Positions 24,589-33,793 are shown, counted from the stretch's first letter. The stretch is DNA of 64,000 nucleotides from an uncultured Lachnospiraceae bacterium (GCA_944377405.1 CALWES010000002.1:124001-188000), one strand, 5' to 3'. Notes: generated by a model not told the origin, from the sequence alone. Numbers and translations are program-made.

Positions 24589-25381
24589 AGATATCACCAT
24601 CGGAAAATACTATAACGGTTCCTCCCTGATCCACAGCCTTGACTGCAGGACGAAGCTTGCGGGAGCACTCCTTTACATCGTATCCCTGTTTTTTGTGAAG
24701 GATCCGATCCTGTTTATTCCCTGTCTGGTGTATCTTCTGATCCTTTACAGACTGGCTTCCATTCCCTGGCACTATATCCTGAAGGGACTTCGGAGCATCG
24801 TGGTGCTCCTTGTGTTCACCTTCGTCTTCCAGAGCCTCATAACGAGCGGCAGAGAGCTCTTTTCAATCGGCTTTCTCAGCGTATCCTATGAGGGGCTTAT
24901 GAAGGCGATCCGCCTGGTGTCCAGGATCTCTCTGATGATCCTGATGGCCTCTCTGCTGGCCTATACCACGACGCCGACCCAGATGGCGGCGGGACTGGAA
25001 AAAAGCCTTGGTTTCCTGGAGAAGCTGAAGGTACCGGTCCATGAGATGGCCATGATGGTTTCCATTGCCTTTCGTTTCATACCGGTATTTATCGAGGAGG
25101 TAAACATCATCATGGACGCCCAGGCCTCAAGAGGCGTGGATTTCTACAGCGGTAACGTGTTCCGCAGGATGGGGAAGATGATGCCTCTTGTGGTACCTCT
25201 TTTCGTATCCGCGATCCGGCGGTCTGCGGAGCTGGCCATGGCCATGGAGGCCAGAGGCTATACGGATGCGGGAAACAGGACCCGGTACCGGGAGCTTATT
25301 TATACAAAAAAGGACAGGACCGCCTATCTCATCAGCATCCTGATGTTTCTCCTGATCCTTATTTCCGGCCTGCTTCTGTAG
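24581..25381 (+). CDS. ecfT: ECF transporter transmembrane protein T
   Basis: The 266-residue membrane protein has the EcfT layout: membrane helices, then the cytoplasmic coupling helices with two Ala-Arg-Gly signatures, AQASRGVDF at about 182-190 and AMEARGYTD near 222-230. It joins the S component to the two ATPases. It is the last gene of the operon, whose terminator overlaps its stop codon. Confidence 0.95.
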   Translation: MLRDITIGKYYNGSSLIHSLDCRTKLAGALLYIVSLFFVKDPILFIPCLVYLLILYRLASIPWHYILKGLRSIVVLLVFTFVFQSLITSGRELFSIGFLSVSYEGLMKAIRLVSRISLMILMASLLAYTTTPTQMAAGLEKSLGFLEKLKVPVHEMAMMVSIAFRFIPVFIEEVNIIMDAQASRGVDFYSGNVFRRMGKMMPLVVPLFVSAIRRSAELAMAMEARGYTDAGNRTRYRELIYTKKDRTAYLISILMFLLILISGLLL

Positions 25382-25392
25382 GCCGGTTTTTT
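25365..25392 (+). terminator. Terminator overlapping the ecfT stop codon
   Basis: CCGGCCT (25365-25371) pairs with AGGCCGG (25380-25386) and six T follow. The TAG stop lies in the right arm. Confidence 0.85.
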
Positions 25393-25405
25393 GATGGAAA
25401 CAGAA

Positions 25406-25431
25406 TGAAAAAGCAGCCCCTCAGGGCTGCT
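25406..25431 (-). terminator. Terminator overlapping the cysteine synthase stop codon
   Basis: AGCAGCCC and GGGCTGCT (25412-25431) pair around a 4-nt loop that holds part of the TGA stop; on the minus strand a T run follows. Confidence 0.85.
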
Positions 25432-26365
25432 GATCAAATAAAGCCGTTGAAAAATACCGTTCTCCCGTATCCGGAAGAAGGGTCACTACGTTCTTTCCCT
25501 TTCCAAGGACTTTGGCCATCTCGATGGCACAGGCAACATTGGTGCCGCTGCTGATGCCGCAGAGGAGTCCCTCCTGCCGGGCCAGCTCCCGGGCATAGTG
25601 AAGGGCGGTTTCGTCGGAAACGGTCATCAGCCGATCATGGAGAGCGGTGTTCATGACTGCCGGGATCAGGCCGTCGCCGATCCCCATCTGCAGATGGGTG
25701 CTGACGGTGCCGCCGGAAAGAAGGGCGGCATGCTCCGGCTCCGGGATCCAGATCTGAAGCGTTGGGTACCGCTCCCGCAGGGCTTCCCCGATCCCCGTAA
25801 GGGTCCCGCCGGTGCCAAAGCCGGAACAGAAGCCGTGGATGGCAAGGCCGGCCTCATCCATATCAGCCAGGATCTCTGCAGCGGTGGCGGTCTTATGGAT
25901 CATGGGATTGGCCGGGTTCTCAAACTGCTGGGGCAGGAAGACCCTGGGATCCTCCCGGGCCATGCTGCGGGCCGTCCGGATGCAGGTATCGATGCAGGCG
26001 CCGATATCCCCATCGTCATGGATGAGGCGCACCTCGGCTCCGTACTGGCGGACAAGCTTGCGCCGTTCCTCTGAGACGGAGTCAGGCATGATGATGACCG
26101 CCCGGTAGCCCTTTACGGCACAGCAGAGGGCAAGCCCGACTCCCTGGTTTCCGCTGGTGGGCTCCACCACGATGCTGTCCGGTTTCAGAAGGCCTTTTTT
26201 TTCGGCTTCTTCGATCATGGCCAGGGCGACCCGGGTCTTGATGGAGCCTCCTGCATTTACGGCCTCGTATTTAACATAGATGTCAGCGCTTCCTGCAGGG
26301 CAGAGACGGTTTAAACGGATCAGGGGCGTGTGCCCCACGGCTTCCAGAATGTTTTTGCGGATCAT
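25421..26365 (-). CDS. Cysteine synthase family PLP enzyme (O-acetylserine sulfhydrylase type)
   Basis: The 314-residue protein has the PLP lysine Lys43 in GGSIKTRVA, the substrate loop EPTSGNQGVGLA around 68-79, and the phosphate-binding GFGTGGTLTG around 180-189. These match cysteine synthase, which makes cysteine from O-acetylserine and sulfide. The usual wording is SVKDR and SGNTG, so Lys-Thr-Arg and the Gln in SGNQG are deviations that could mean a different substrate, as in CysM or related beta-replacing enzymes. AGGAGG precedes ATG. No serine acetyltransferase lies nearby. Start codons of this gene and trkA are divergent, 170 bp apart. Confidence 0.88.
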   Translation of the reverse strand: MIRKNILEAVGHTPLIRLNRLCPAGSADIYVKYEAVNAGGSIKTRVALAMIEEAEKKGLLKPDSIVVEPTSGNQGVGLALCCAVKGYRAVIIMPDSVSEERRKLVRQYGAEVRLIHDDGDIGACIDTCIRTARSMAREDPRVFLPQQFENPANPMIHKTATAAEILADMDEAGLAIHGFCSGFGTGGTLTGIGEALRERYPTLQIWIPEPEHAALLSGGTVSTHLQMGIGDGLIPAVMNTALHDRLMTVSDETALHYARELARQEGLLCGISSGTNVACAIEMAKVLGKGKNVVTLLPDTGERYFSTALFDQQP

Positions 26366-26535
26366 AAGGTACCTCCTGACGCAGTATGGCGTTCTGATAA
26401 ATAAAGGATCTGTAACTGCTCTGACTATAGCACAGAACCGGGAAAATGATAAGCTGTTTCCAAAAGAATGCTTTCTTTCGCAGGTGCTTTGTGATATAGT
26501 CTGCTATTGTATAACGATCAAATTTGGAGGAAGAT

Positions 26536-27900
26536 ATGAATGCAGTAATCGTTGGCTGCGGAAAAGTCGGTACGGAGCTGGCCAGGACCCTGGTAAATGA
26601 CGGCCATGATGTTTCCGTGATCGACAGCAGCGAAAAAGCCCTGGCTGCAGCGGCGGAGGCCATCGACATCCTGCCGGTGCAGGGCAATGGTGCTGATATC
26701 AATACACTGAGGGATGCAGGGCTTGACAAGGCGGACATCTTCATTGCGGTCAGTCCCTCTGACGAACTGAACCTTCTGGCCTGCCTTATCGTAAAGAGCA
26801 CTTCGGACAAGGTGAAGACCATCGCCAGAGTCCGGAATCCCCTGTATCTGAAGGAGACCCTTTTCCTTCGGAAAAAGCTGGGAATCTCCAGGATCATCAA
26901 TCCGGAGCTGGCTGCAGCAAGAGAGATCTTCAAGCTCCTGCAGTATCCGGCCTTAAGCAGGATCGATATGTTTGCCGACGGCAGGGTAGCCATCTTCACC
27001 CTGGAGCTGGAGGCACATCACAGCCTGACGGGCAGGAGCCTGCAGGACATCGGTTCCGAGACAGGCTACAGCATCCTGGTATGTGCCGTGGAGCGGGATG
27101 GAGAGGTGATCATCCCCTCCGGTAACTTTGTCCTCAGGGAGGGAGACGAGATCTCGGTGGTCATTGCCATGTCCGAGCTGAAAAACTTCCTGAAGTCCCT
27201 GGGCGCAAGGAGCACACCGGCGAACTCCTGTCTGATCACGGGAGGCGGCACCATTTCCTATTATCTGACGGAGATGCTTCTGAGGAACAAAAAGCAGGTG
27301 CGGGTGATCGAGCTGGATCAGAAGCGCTGCGAGGCCCTTTCCGAGACCTTCCCGGAGGCGGAGATCATCCACGGAGACGGAACGGACAAGAGCTTTCTTC
27401 TGAAGCAGGGACTGAAATACGTAGACGCCTTCATTCCCCTGACAGGCATCGACGAGGAGAATATCATCAGCGCCACCTTTGCAAAGAACGTTTCAAACGC
27501 CAAGGCCATCACCAAGATCAGCAGGACGGACCTGAACGATGTCATGGATGAGCTCCATATCGATTCCGCCGTATTCCCGAAGCTGATCTGTGCGGACAAT
27601 ATTGCCCAGTACGTGAGAGCCCAGTCCAGAGGGGTCGGGGGACACGTGGAGACCCTGTACCGCTATCTGGATAACCGGGTGGAGATCCTGGAGCTGATCG
27701 CAAAGGAGGATCCGGCCCTGACGGAGATCCCCCTTTCCCAGCTGGGTAACCGGATCAAGAGCAACCTGATCCTGGCATGCATCATCCGGGAAGGGCAGTT
27801 CATCATTCCCTCCGGTAAGGATGTGATCAGGAGGGGCGATTCCGTTGTGGTGGTCACCACCCATAAGGGCATTTCCTCTCTTCACGAGATTTTGATATAA
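26536..27900 (+). CDS. trkA: Trk potassium uptake regulatory subunit TrkA
   Basis: The 454-residue protein has two RCK modules. The first begins MNAVIVGCGKVGTELARTL, an NAD-binding Rossmann start, with acidic end VIDSS at strand 2. A TrkA-C domain follows at about 135-215. The second begins near 235 with GGGTISYYL, ending in another TrkA-C domain. It gates the TrkH channel in response to nucleotides. GGAGG lies 8 nt before ATG 26536. It is followed 14 bp later by trkH. Confidence 0.96.
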   Translation: MNAVIVGCGKVGTELARTLVNDGHDVSVIDSSEKALAAAAEAIDILPVQGNGADINTLRDAGLDKADIFIAVSPSDELNLLACLIVKSTSDKVKTIARVRNPLYLKETLFLRKKLGISRIINPELAAAREIFKLLQYPALSRIDMFADGRVAIFTLELEAHHSLTGRSLQDIGSETGYSILVCAVERDGEVIIPSGNFVLREGDEISVVIAMSELKNFLKSLGARSTPANSCLITGGGTISYYLTEMLLRNKKQVRVIELDQKRCEALSETFPEAEIIHGDGTDKSFLLKQGLKYVDAFIPLTGIDEENIISATFAKNVSNAKAITKISRTDLNDVMDELHIDSAVFPKLICADNIAQYVRAQSRGVGGHVETLYRYLDNRVEILELIAKEDPALTEIPLSQLGNRIKSNLILACIIREGQFIIPSGKDVIRRGDSVVVVTTHKGISSLHEILI

Positions 27901-27914
27901 GGAAGGGTAGTGGA

Positions 27915-29357
27915 ATGGAAATCGGTATCGTTCTTTATATTATCGGAGTGGCCCTTCTCATAGAGGGAGGCCTTATGGTGGTCCCAGGCGCCTGTGCTCT
28001 GATTTATGGGGAGAGCGTCATGCCCTATGTGCTGACGGCCCTGATCTGTTTCATCATCGGCATTGCCTTTACCAGGAAGAAGCCGGAGAGCGGCTTTCTG
28101 TTTTCCAGAGAAGGCTATGTGGCCACGGGACTGACCTGGGTGGCCCTGGCCTTTACGGGGATGCTGCCCTTTTTGTTCAGCGGCGCCTCAGACAGTGTGG
28201 TGGACGCGGTGTTTGAGACCATCTCTGGCTACACCACCACAGGCTCCAGTATCTTTACCAGTGTGGAGGACCTGCCAAAGGGGATCCTCATGTGGCGCAG
28301 CTTCATGCACTGGATCGGAGGTATGGGGATCCTGGTGTTCATGCTTGCCATCGTTCCCTTTACCGGCGGGACCCAGATGAACATCATGAAGGCGGAAAGC
28401 CCGGGCCCCTCCATCTCAAAGATCGTGCCCAGGGCTCAGGACTCCGCAAAGATCCTCTATCAGATCTACGGTGCCATGACCATAGGCCTGATTCTGATCC
28501 TGCTGCTTCTGAAAATGCCCCTTTTCGACGCCCTGTGCATCAGCTTCGGCGCTGCGGGCACCGGTGGATTCTCCATCCTGAATACGGGATGTGCGGATTA
28601 CACCATCCCCCAGCAGGTGGCAATCACCATTGGAATGATCGCCTTCGGCGTCAATTTCAACTTTTATTATTTCCTGCTGATCAAAAAGCTGGGACTGGCC
28701 TTTTCCATGGAGGAGGTCAGGGGATATATCCTGATCATCCTTGTGGCCATCGGACTCATCAGTGTGGACCTGGTGTTCAAGGGGATCTATACCTCGGTTC
28801 CCATTGCAGTCAAGGACGCGGCCTTCCATGTGGGCTCCATCATCACCACAACGGGCTATGCCACCACAGACTGCAACCTGTGGCCGAACCTGTCCCAGGG
28901 GATCCTGATCCTGCTTATGTTTATCGGTGCCTGTGCCGGATCCACCGGAGGCGGCATCAAGGTGTCCAGGATCCTTCTGATGGCCAAGGCCTATAAGCGG
29001 GAGCTTTCCATCGCCCTGCATCCCAACATCGTCAAGAAGGTACATATGGACGGAAAGTCCGCCGGAGAGGATGTGCTTCGGAATACAGGGGTCTATATCT
29101 TTATTTACTTCGTGATTTTTGCCGTATCGGTACTGATCGTTTCGCTGGATGGTTTTGACTGGACTACTACCTTTACGGCGGTGGCTGCCACCTTCAACAA
29201 CATCGGACCGGGCTTCGGCGTTGTGGGCACCATGGGTAATTTCTCATCCCTTTCCGACCTGAGCAAGTGGGTCCTCAGCCTGGACATGCTCATCGGAAGA
29301 CTGGAGATCTTCCCCATCATGCTCCTCTTTGTAAAAAATACATGGAGAAAATTCTGA
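27915..29357 (+). CDS. trkH: Trk/Ktr-type potassium uptake membrane protein TrkH
   Basis: The 480-residue protein has the four-fold pore repeat of TrkH. The selectivity loops are visible as TTGSSIF around 112, AGTGGFS around 220, TTGYAT around 314 and NNIGPGFG near 433. TrkH forms the K+ pore, regulated by TrkA, encoded directly upstream. Confidence 0.96.
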   Translation: MEIGIVLYIIGVALLIEGGLMVVPGACALIYGESVMPYVLTALICFIIGIAFTRKKPESGFLFSREGYVATGLTWVALAFTGMLPFLFSGASDSVVDAVFETISGYTTTGSSIFTSVEDLPKGILMWRSFMHWIGGMGILVFMLAIVPFTGGTQMNIMKAESPGPSISKIVPRAQDSAKILYQIYGAMTIGLILILLLLKMPLFDALCISFGAAGTGGFSILNTGCADYTIPQQVAITIGMIAFGVNFNFYYFLLIKKLGLAFSMEEVRGYILIILVAIGLISVDLVFKGIYTSVPIAVKDAAFHVGSIITTTGYATTDCNLWPNLSQGILILLMFIGACAGSTGGGIKVSRILLMAKAYKRELSIALHPNIVKKVHMDGKSAGEDVLRNTGVYIFIYFVIFAVSVLIVSLDGFDWTTTFTAVAATFNNIGPGFGVVGTMGNFSSLSDLSKWVLSLDMLIGRLEIFPIMLLFVKNTWRKF

Positions 29358-29397
29358 TGTGATCTGATATAATTGAAAGAAAAAGCGAGGAAGAGAT

Positions 29398-29799
29398 ATG
29401 GATAAAACAAAATTGAAATGGTATGCCAGGAAGAGACTGTGGTGCCGTCTGCCCTGGACCTTTACGAAGTACGGCATGAGTGAGGACCGGATCTTTGTGG
29501 AGACGGGAATCCTGAATCTTCATCAGAAGGACGTGCGGCTTTACCGGATCCTGAACATCAGCCTGACCAGAAGCCTGACCCAGCGGATTTTCGGCATGGG
29601 GACCATCCATCTGGACAGCAACGATAAGGATCTGGAGTGCTTTGAGTTAAAGAACATCCTGGACAGCGAACATATAAAGGAAATGATCTCCGACGCGGTG
29701 GAGGCGGAGCGGAAGAGGAACAAGGTCTCCACCCGGGAATTTATGAGCGGAGACGGAGAGCTGGAGGATGATTCCCTGGAAGATGACATGGAGCATTGA
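29398..29799 (+). CDS. PH domain-containing protein (YdbS/bPH2-like)
   Basis: The 133-residue protein carries one bacterial PH-like domain. TKYGMSEDRIFVETGILNLHQKDVRLYRILNISLTRSLTQRIFGMGTIHL is the usual strand pattern, with R-I and G-[ML]G-T-I hallmarks. It has no membrane helix and ends in a strongly acidic tail. The role is not known. GAGG precedes ATG, 40 bp after trkH. Confidence 0.85.
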   Translation: MDKTKLKWYARKRLWCRLPWTFTKYGMSEDRIFVETGILNLHQKDVRLYRILNISLTRSLTQRIFGMGTIHLDSNDKDLECFELKNILDSEHIKEMISDAVEAERKRNKVSTREFMSGDGELEDDSLEDDMEH

Positions 29800-29823
29800 T
29801 CCCAAAGAAGGATCATAAAAGAA

Positions 29824-29852
29824 AAGGAAGACGCCTGGAACGCCTTCCTTTT
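29824..29852 (+). terminator. Intrinsic terminator after the PH-domain gene
   Basis: AAGGAAG and CTTCCTT arms with an inner CG pair form a hairpin, and T residues follow. It separates this operon from the convergent LysR gene. Confidence 0.8.
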
Positions 29853-29877
29853 TTGATGAATGAAGCCTCTGAGGGAA

Positions 29878-30801
29878 TCAGGCCTGGTTGGAGGGGCCGG
29901 AGCTTCCTTCTTCCTGCCGGAAGCGGCAGGCAAAGTCGATAAAGCGCAGGGCGGCGCTGGTGAGGAGCAGCCGGTCTCCGTAGACCAGATAGAAGGTACG
30001 CATCAGGGCGTCCTCCCCCAGGGGACAGGCCAGGAGCCTGCCGTGATTCAGGGCGTTTTTGGCGGCAGACCGGGAGACTACGGAGACTCCAAGGCCGCCG
30101 GATACGCTCTCGATGAGGGCTGAGTTACTGTTGATGTAGGCTACGATCTTAAGATCCCGGAGGTTTTTTCCATAGCCTGACAGAAAATGCTCCAGCTCGG
30201 TCCTGGTTCCGGAGCTTTCCTCCCGGAGCACGAAGGGCTCCGAAAGGAGCCTGGAAAGGGGATTTTCCTCCTTCAGAAGCTCCTGATAATAAGGGGTATT
30301 TGGAAGGATCAGGATCAGCTCGTCGGTAAAGAGGGGCTGGAAGACGCAGCTGGGGTTTTTCGTTCTGGTCCCCACAAGTCCCAGTTCCAGACTTCCCTCC
30401 GTGACCCTCCGGATGACATCGATGCTGTCGGAGATATGGAGGCGGAACTGGAGATTGGGCGAAAGCCTGTGGAACTCCCCCAGCATGGCCGGAAGGATGT
30501 GGATACCGGGGACGGAGGAGGCGCCGATCTGCAGGATGCCGGAGCGCTCCGCGGAGATCTCATGCAGGGCTTTTTCCCGAAGCTCCAGGATCCTCTGGGC
30601 ATAGGCAAAGAGCCTGCGGCCGTTTCCGGTCAGCTCAAAGCCCTTTGTGGTGCGGTTGATGAGCCGGACGTGAAGCTCCTGCTCCAGGGCCCGGATATGG
30701 GCGCTGACGGTAGGCTGTGAGAGATAAAGCTCCTTTGCGGCCTCGGAAAAGCTCCTGTGCCGGGCAGTGCTGGCAAAGGCCTCCAGTTGTCGGATATCCA
30801 T
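29878..30801 (-). CDS. LysR family transcriptional regulator
   Basis: The 307-residue protein has the N-terminal winged helix-turn-helix (MDIRQLEAFASTARHRSFSEAAKELYLSQPTVSAHI) and a two-lobed effector domain. The closest remembered relatives are clostridial regulators labelled as CysL-like or selenium-metabolism associated; this subtype is uncertain. It is divergent from an ABC transporter operon, 165 bp apart, the usual arrangement for a LysR target. A 21-bp dyad at 30842-30862 between them also occurs before the desulfidase/ECF operon. GGAGGATCC precedes ATG. Confidence 0.92.
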   Translation of the reverse strand: MDIRQLEAFASTARHRSFSEAAKELYLSQPTVSAHIRALEQELHVRLINRTTKGFELTGNGRRLFAYAQRILELREKALHEISAERSGILQIGASSVPGIHILPAMLGEFHRLSPNLQFRLHISDSIDVIRRVTEGSLELGLVGTRTKNPSCVFQPLFTDELILILPNTPYYQELLKEENPLSRLLSEPFVLREESSGTRTELEHFLSGYGKNLRDLKIVAYINSNSALIESVSGGLGVSVVSRSAAKNALNHGRLLACPLGEDALMRTFYLVYGDRLLLTSAALRFIDFACRFRQEEGSSGPSNQA

Positions 30802-30841
30802 GGGATCCTCCTTTTTCGCTGTTTTGCTTTATTATAGTTCA

Positions 30842-30862
30842 CTTATAGAAAAAATCAATAAG
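30842..30862 (+). promoter_or_regulatory. 21-bp dyad (CTWAT-N11-ATWAG), candidate LysR site
   Basis: CTTAT (30842-30846) and ATAAG (30858-30862) are symmetric, with inner G and C also symmetric, around an A run. It is centred about 73 bp before the expected start of the ABC operon, the usual place of a LysR recognition site. A half-site TTCTATAA overlaps the -35 region at about 30897-30904. Confidence 0.6.
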
Positions 30863-30888
30863 TCAATAAGAAAAACGGAGAAAATCAA

Positions 30889-30918
30889 TTTAACTTTTCT
30901 ATAAATGAGTGCTAGAAT
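30889..30918 (+). promoter_or_regulatory. Promoter of the LysR-divergent ABC operon
   Basis: TTTAAC (30889-30894) and extended -10 TGC-TAGAAT (30910-30918) have an 18-bp spacer. Confidence 0.6.
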
Positions 30919-30966
30919 AGTGCGGACCAATAAAAATATTTTATTTAAGGGAAGGAAAATGTTATT

Positions 30967-32094
30967 ATGAAAAAGAAATTTTTGACCGGACTGGCAGTGG
31001 CATGTGCAGCAGCCATGATGGCAGGCTGCGGATCCGGTGAGACTGCAGAGACAACTACTGCAGCAGCCACCACCGCAGCAGCAGCTGAGGCTTCTGAAAG
31101 TGAGGAGACCGAGGCTTCCGAGAGCCAGGAGGCAGCAGAGGCTCCCGAGCTTTCAGGGACCATGAAGGTAGTTGCCACCAGCGAGGATTATGTAACGCTT
31201 TTTGATAAGTTCACAGAGGAGACCGGCGTTAAGGTAGAGCTGCTCTCCATGTCCTCCGGTGAGGTGCTTTCCAAGCTTCGGGCAGAGGGCGGCACTCCCT
31301 CCGCAGACCTCTGGTTCGGCGGCGGAATCGACGCTTTCATGAGCGCAAAGGAAGACGGCCTTCTGGAGCAGGTGAATTTTGACGCAGCCTCCGAGCTGGC
31401 AGACACCTACAAGGATTCCGAGGGATACTGGTACTCCAAGGGTATCACCATCGTAGGCTTCCTGGTAAATCAGGCTCTTACGGAGGAGCTGGGCGTGGAA
31501 GTGCCCCAGTCCTGGACAGACCTTCTGAACGAGGGCTACAAGGGTGAGATCATCATGTCCAACCCGGCAGTTTCCGGAACCAACTATGCAGTTGTGAACG
31601 CTCTCCTTCAGACCATGGGCGAGGAAGAGGGCTGGAACTACTTCCAGAAGCTCAACGACAACATCGCATACTACGGAAAGCGCGGCTCCGATCCCCTGAA
31701 CAAGGTGGTTTCCGATGAGTTTGCCATCGGCATCTCCTACATCGACAGAGGTGTTGAGGCTACCATCGATGGCAGCGACATCGCCATCGTATATCCCACC
31801 GACGGTATTCCGTGGGTACCGGAAGGCGTTGCAGTATTCAAGAATGCTGAGAACGTAGACGCAGCAAAGTATTTCGTAGAGTGGCTCTTCAGCAACGACG
31901 ACAACCTTCGTATGCTGGCAGAGATCGACAAGAAGGACGGCCTGAAGCTTGTAAAGCCCTCCATCGAAGGCATCGAGCTTGGCTATGATCCCGCTATCCT
32001 GATGGAGGAGGATCTCTCCCTCTTCGGATCAGAGCGTGACGAGGTCCTGGCACAGTTCGAGGATCTGATGGGTGACAAGGCAGCAGATGAATAA
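30967..32094 (+). CDS. Substrate-binding lipoprotein, iron(III)/2-aminoethylphosphonate type
   Basis: The 375-residue protein has a signal peptide ending in MMAGC (lipid Cys about 21), then an Ala/Thr/Glu/Ser linker to about 60. The binding domain shows VATSEDYVTLFDKFTEETGVKVELLSMSSGEVLSKLRAEGGTPSADLWFGGG split over its first lobe, as in AfuA/FbpA proteins that bind ferric iron and in phosphonate binders. Conserved tyrosines such as SYIDRG could be ligands. The permease and ATPase genes follow with overlaps. The ligand is not certain. Confidence 0.88.
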   Translation: MKKKFLTGLAVACAAAMMAGCGSGETAETTTAAATTAAAAEASESEETEASESQEAAEAPELSGTMKVVATSEDYVTLFDKFTEETGVKVELLSMSSGEVLSKLRAEGGTPSADLWFGGGIDAFMSAKEDGLLEQVNFDAASELADTYKDSEGYWYSKGITIVGFLVNQALTEELGVEVPQSWTDLLNEGYKGEIIMSNPAVSGTNYAVVNALLQTMGEEEGWNYFQKLNDNIAYYGKRGSDPLNKVVSDEFAIGISYIDRGVEATIDGSDIAIVYPTDGIPWVPEGVAVFKNAENVDAAKYFVEWLFSNDDNLRMLAEIDKKDGLKLVKPSIEGIELGYDPAILMEEDLSLFGSERDEVLAQFEDLMGDKAADE

Positions 32095-33793
32095 GGTGGT
32101 TAAAGAACATAACAGCCTGAATATGAACAACGGAAGGAAGGCATCCAAGGATACCTTCCTTCCTGTATTTTCCAGGACTGTGGACGGGACCCTCAGGGTA
32201 GTGGTGCTTGCCCTGATCCTGCTGTTCATCCTCTTCCCCATGGTATGCATCGCCCTCCGGAGCTTTGCAGGGCCGGAGGGCCCTACTCTGGGGAATTATG
32301 CGGAGGTATTTACAAAATACCGGCAGAACTTTGTAAACAGCATCGTGGTGGGCGTTGCCACGGCGATCCTGTGCACCTTTTTTTCCGTGTGTACGGCACT
32401 TTTTATCTATACCAAGACCGGAAAACTGAGACTGGCCCTGATGGCGGTCCTGCTGGTGTCCATGGTGGCACCGCCCTTTGTGTCCTCCCTGGCTTATATC
32501 CAGCTTTACGGACGCAGGGGATGGATCACCTACCGGCTTCTGGGACTCAGTCTGAATCCCTATAACGCCCTGGGCGTCATCTGCATGCAGAGCATCTCCT
32601 TTGCCCCCATGAACGCCCTGTTCCTCATCGGCATCCTGTCAAAGACCGACAGCGCAAGCCTGCGGGCAGCCAGGGACCTGGGAGCGGATCCGGCTCACGT
32701 GCTGCGGGACATGCTGATCCCTTTGATCCGCCCCGGCATCTATGTATCCCTGCTCCTGTCCTTTGTCAGATCCCTGGCGGACTTCGGGACCCCGGTGATC
32801 ATCGGCGGACGCTTCAGTACCATCGCATCGGAGATCTATCTGAAGATCATCGGCTATGCGGATCTGGAGGACGCATCTGCCATGAACATGTTCCTGCTGC
32901 TGCCTTCCATCGGATTCTTTTTCCTTTACAGACATCTGATGACGAAGACCGGCGGAACGGCAGACGCCCAGAGAGGCGGACAGGAGGGCTTCGACCTGAA
33001 GCTCCTTCGCTGCGGCGGCACGGGGATCGCCGTTTCCGGAGCAGCCCTGCTGTTCTTTGTCATGATGATCCTGCAGTATGGCTGTATCTTTGTTTCCGGC
33101 TTCCTGAAGAGAAAGGCAGGCTCCTACGTATTCACCACGGAGTTTCTGCAGGAGCTCTTCCGTTATGACCTGTCCACCATGGTCCGGAGCGTGGTGTATG
33201 CCCTTATCGTGGGCTTTGTGGGGACCTTTTTCGCCATCCTTTTTTCCTACTATACGGAGTGGCGGAAGATGCGGGGCAGGAGCTTCTTTGACTGTCTCGT
33301 GACCCTTCCCTACATGCTTCCGGGAACCTGCTTCGGTATCGGATACATCCTGGCCTTTAACAAGGAGCCCCTGGCACTTATGGGCACGGGGATCATCGTC
33401 ATCGCAAACATGATCTTCAAGCAGCTCCCCACCTCCACCAAGCTTTGTACCGCAGCCCTGTCCCAGATCCCAAGGGCCCAGGAATACGCAGTCAGAGACC
33501 TGGGAGGCGGCAGGCTTTCGGTCCTTAAGGATGTGATCCTTCCGGGACTCCGGCCGGCCTTCTTCAGCAGCTTTTCCTACAACTTCTCCACGGCCATGAC
33601 CACTGCGGGAGCCGTGATCTTCCTGATCAATCCGGGAAAGAAGCTGGCGGTATTCAAGCTCTTCGACGCAGTTTCTTCCGGCGAATATGCCATCGCGTCT
33701 CTTATATCGACCCTCATTATCATCATCGTACTGGTGGTGGAGGGCATCATATACATGTTTTCAATGAAAGGGGTAAAAACAAATGTATCTTGA
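32087..33793 (+). CDS. Iron/phosphonate-type ABC permease, fused double domain
   Basis: The 568-residue protein contains two permease domains of six segments each, joined around residue 300, as in FbpB/AfuB. Each has the coupling loop: RAARDLGADPAHVLRDMLIPLIRPG in the first and YAVRDLGGGRLSVLKDVILPGLRP in the second. The ATG at 32087 overlaps the stop of the binding-protein gene; earlier codons would only extend into it. The next gene, the ATPase, overlaps by 11 bp. Confidence 0.92.
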   Translation: MNKVVKEHNSLNMNNGRKASKDTFLPVFSRTVDGTLRVVVLALILLFILFPMVCIALRSFAGPEGPTLGNYAEVFTKYRQNFVNSIVVGVATAILCTFFSVCTALFIYTKTGKLRLALMAVLLVSMVAPPFVSSLAYIQLYGRRGWITYRLLGLSLNPYNALGVICMQSISFAPMNALFLIGILSKTDSASLRAARDLGADPAHVLRDMLIPLIRPGIYVSLLLSFVRSLADFGTPVIIGGRFSTIASEIYLKIIGYADLEDASAMNMFLLLPSIGFFFLYRHLMTKTGGTADAQRGGQEGFDLKLLRCGGTGIAVSGAALLFFVMMILQYGCIFVSGFLKRKAGSYVFTTEFLQELFRYDLSTMVRSVVYALIVGFVGTFFAILFSYYTEWRKMRGRSFFDCLVTLPYMLPGTCFGIGYILAFNKEPLALMGTGIIVIANMIFKQLPTSTKLCTAALSQIPRAQEYAVRDLGGGRLSVLKDVILPGLRPAFFSSFSYNFSTAMTTAGAVIFLINPGKKLAVFKLFDAVSSGEYAIASLISTLIIIIVLVVEGIIYMFSMKGVKTNVS

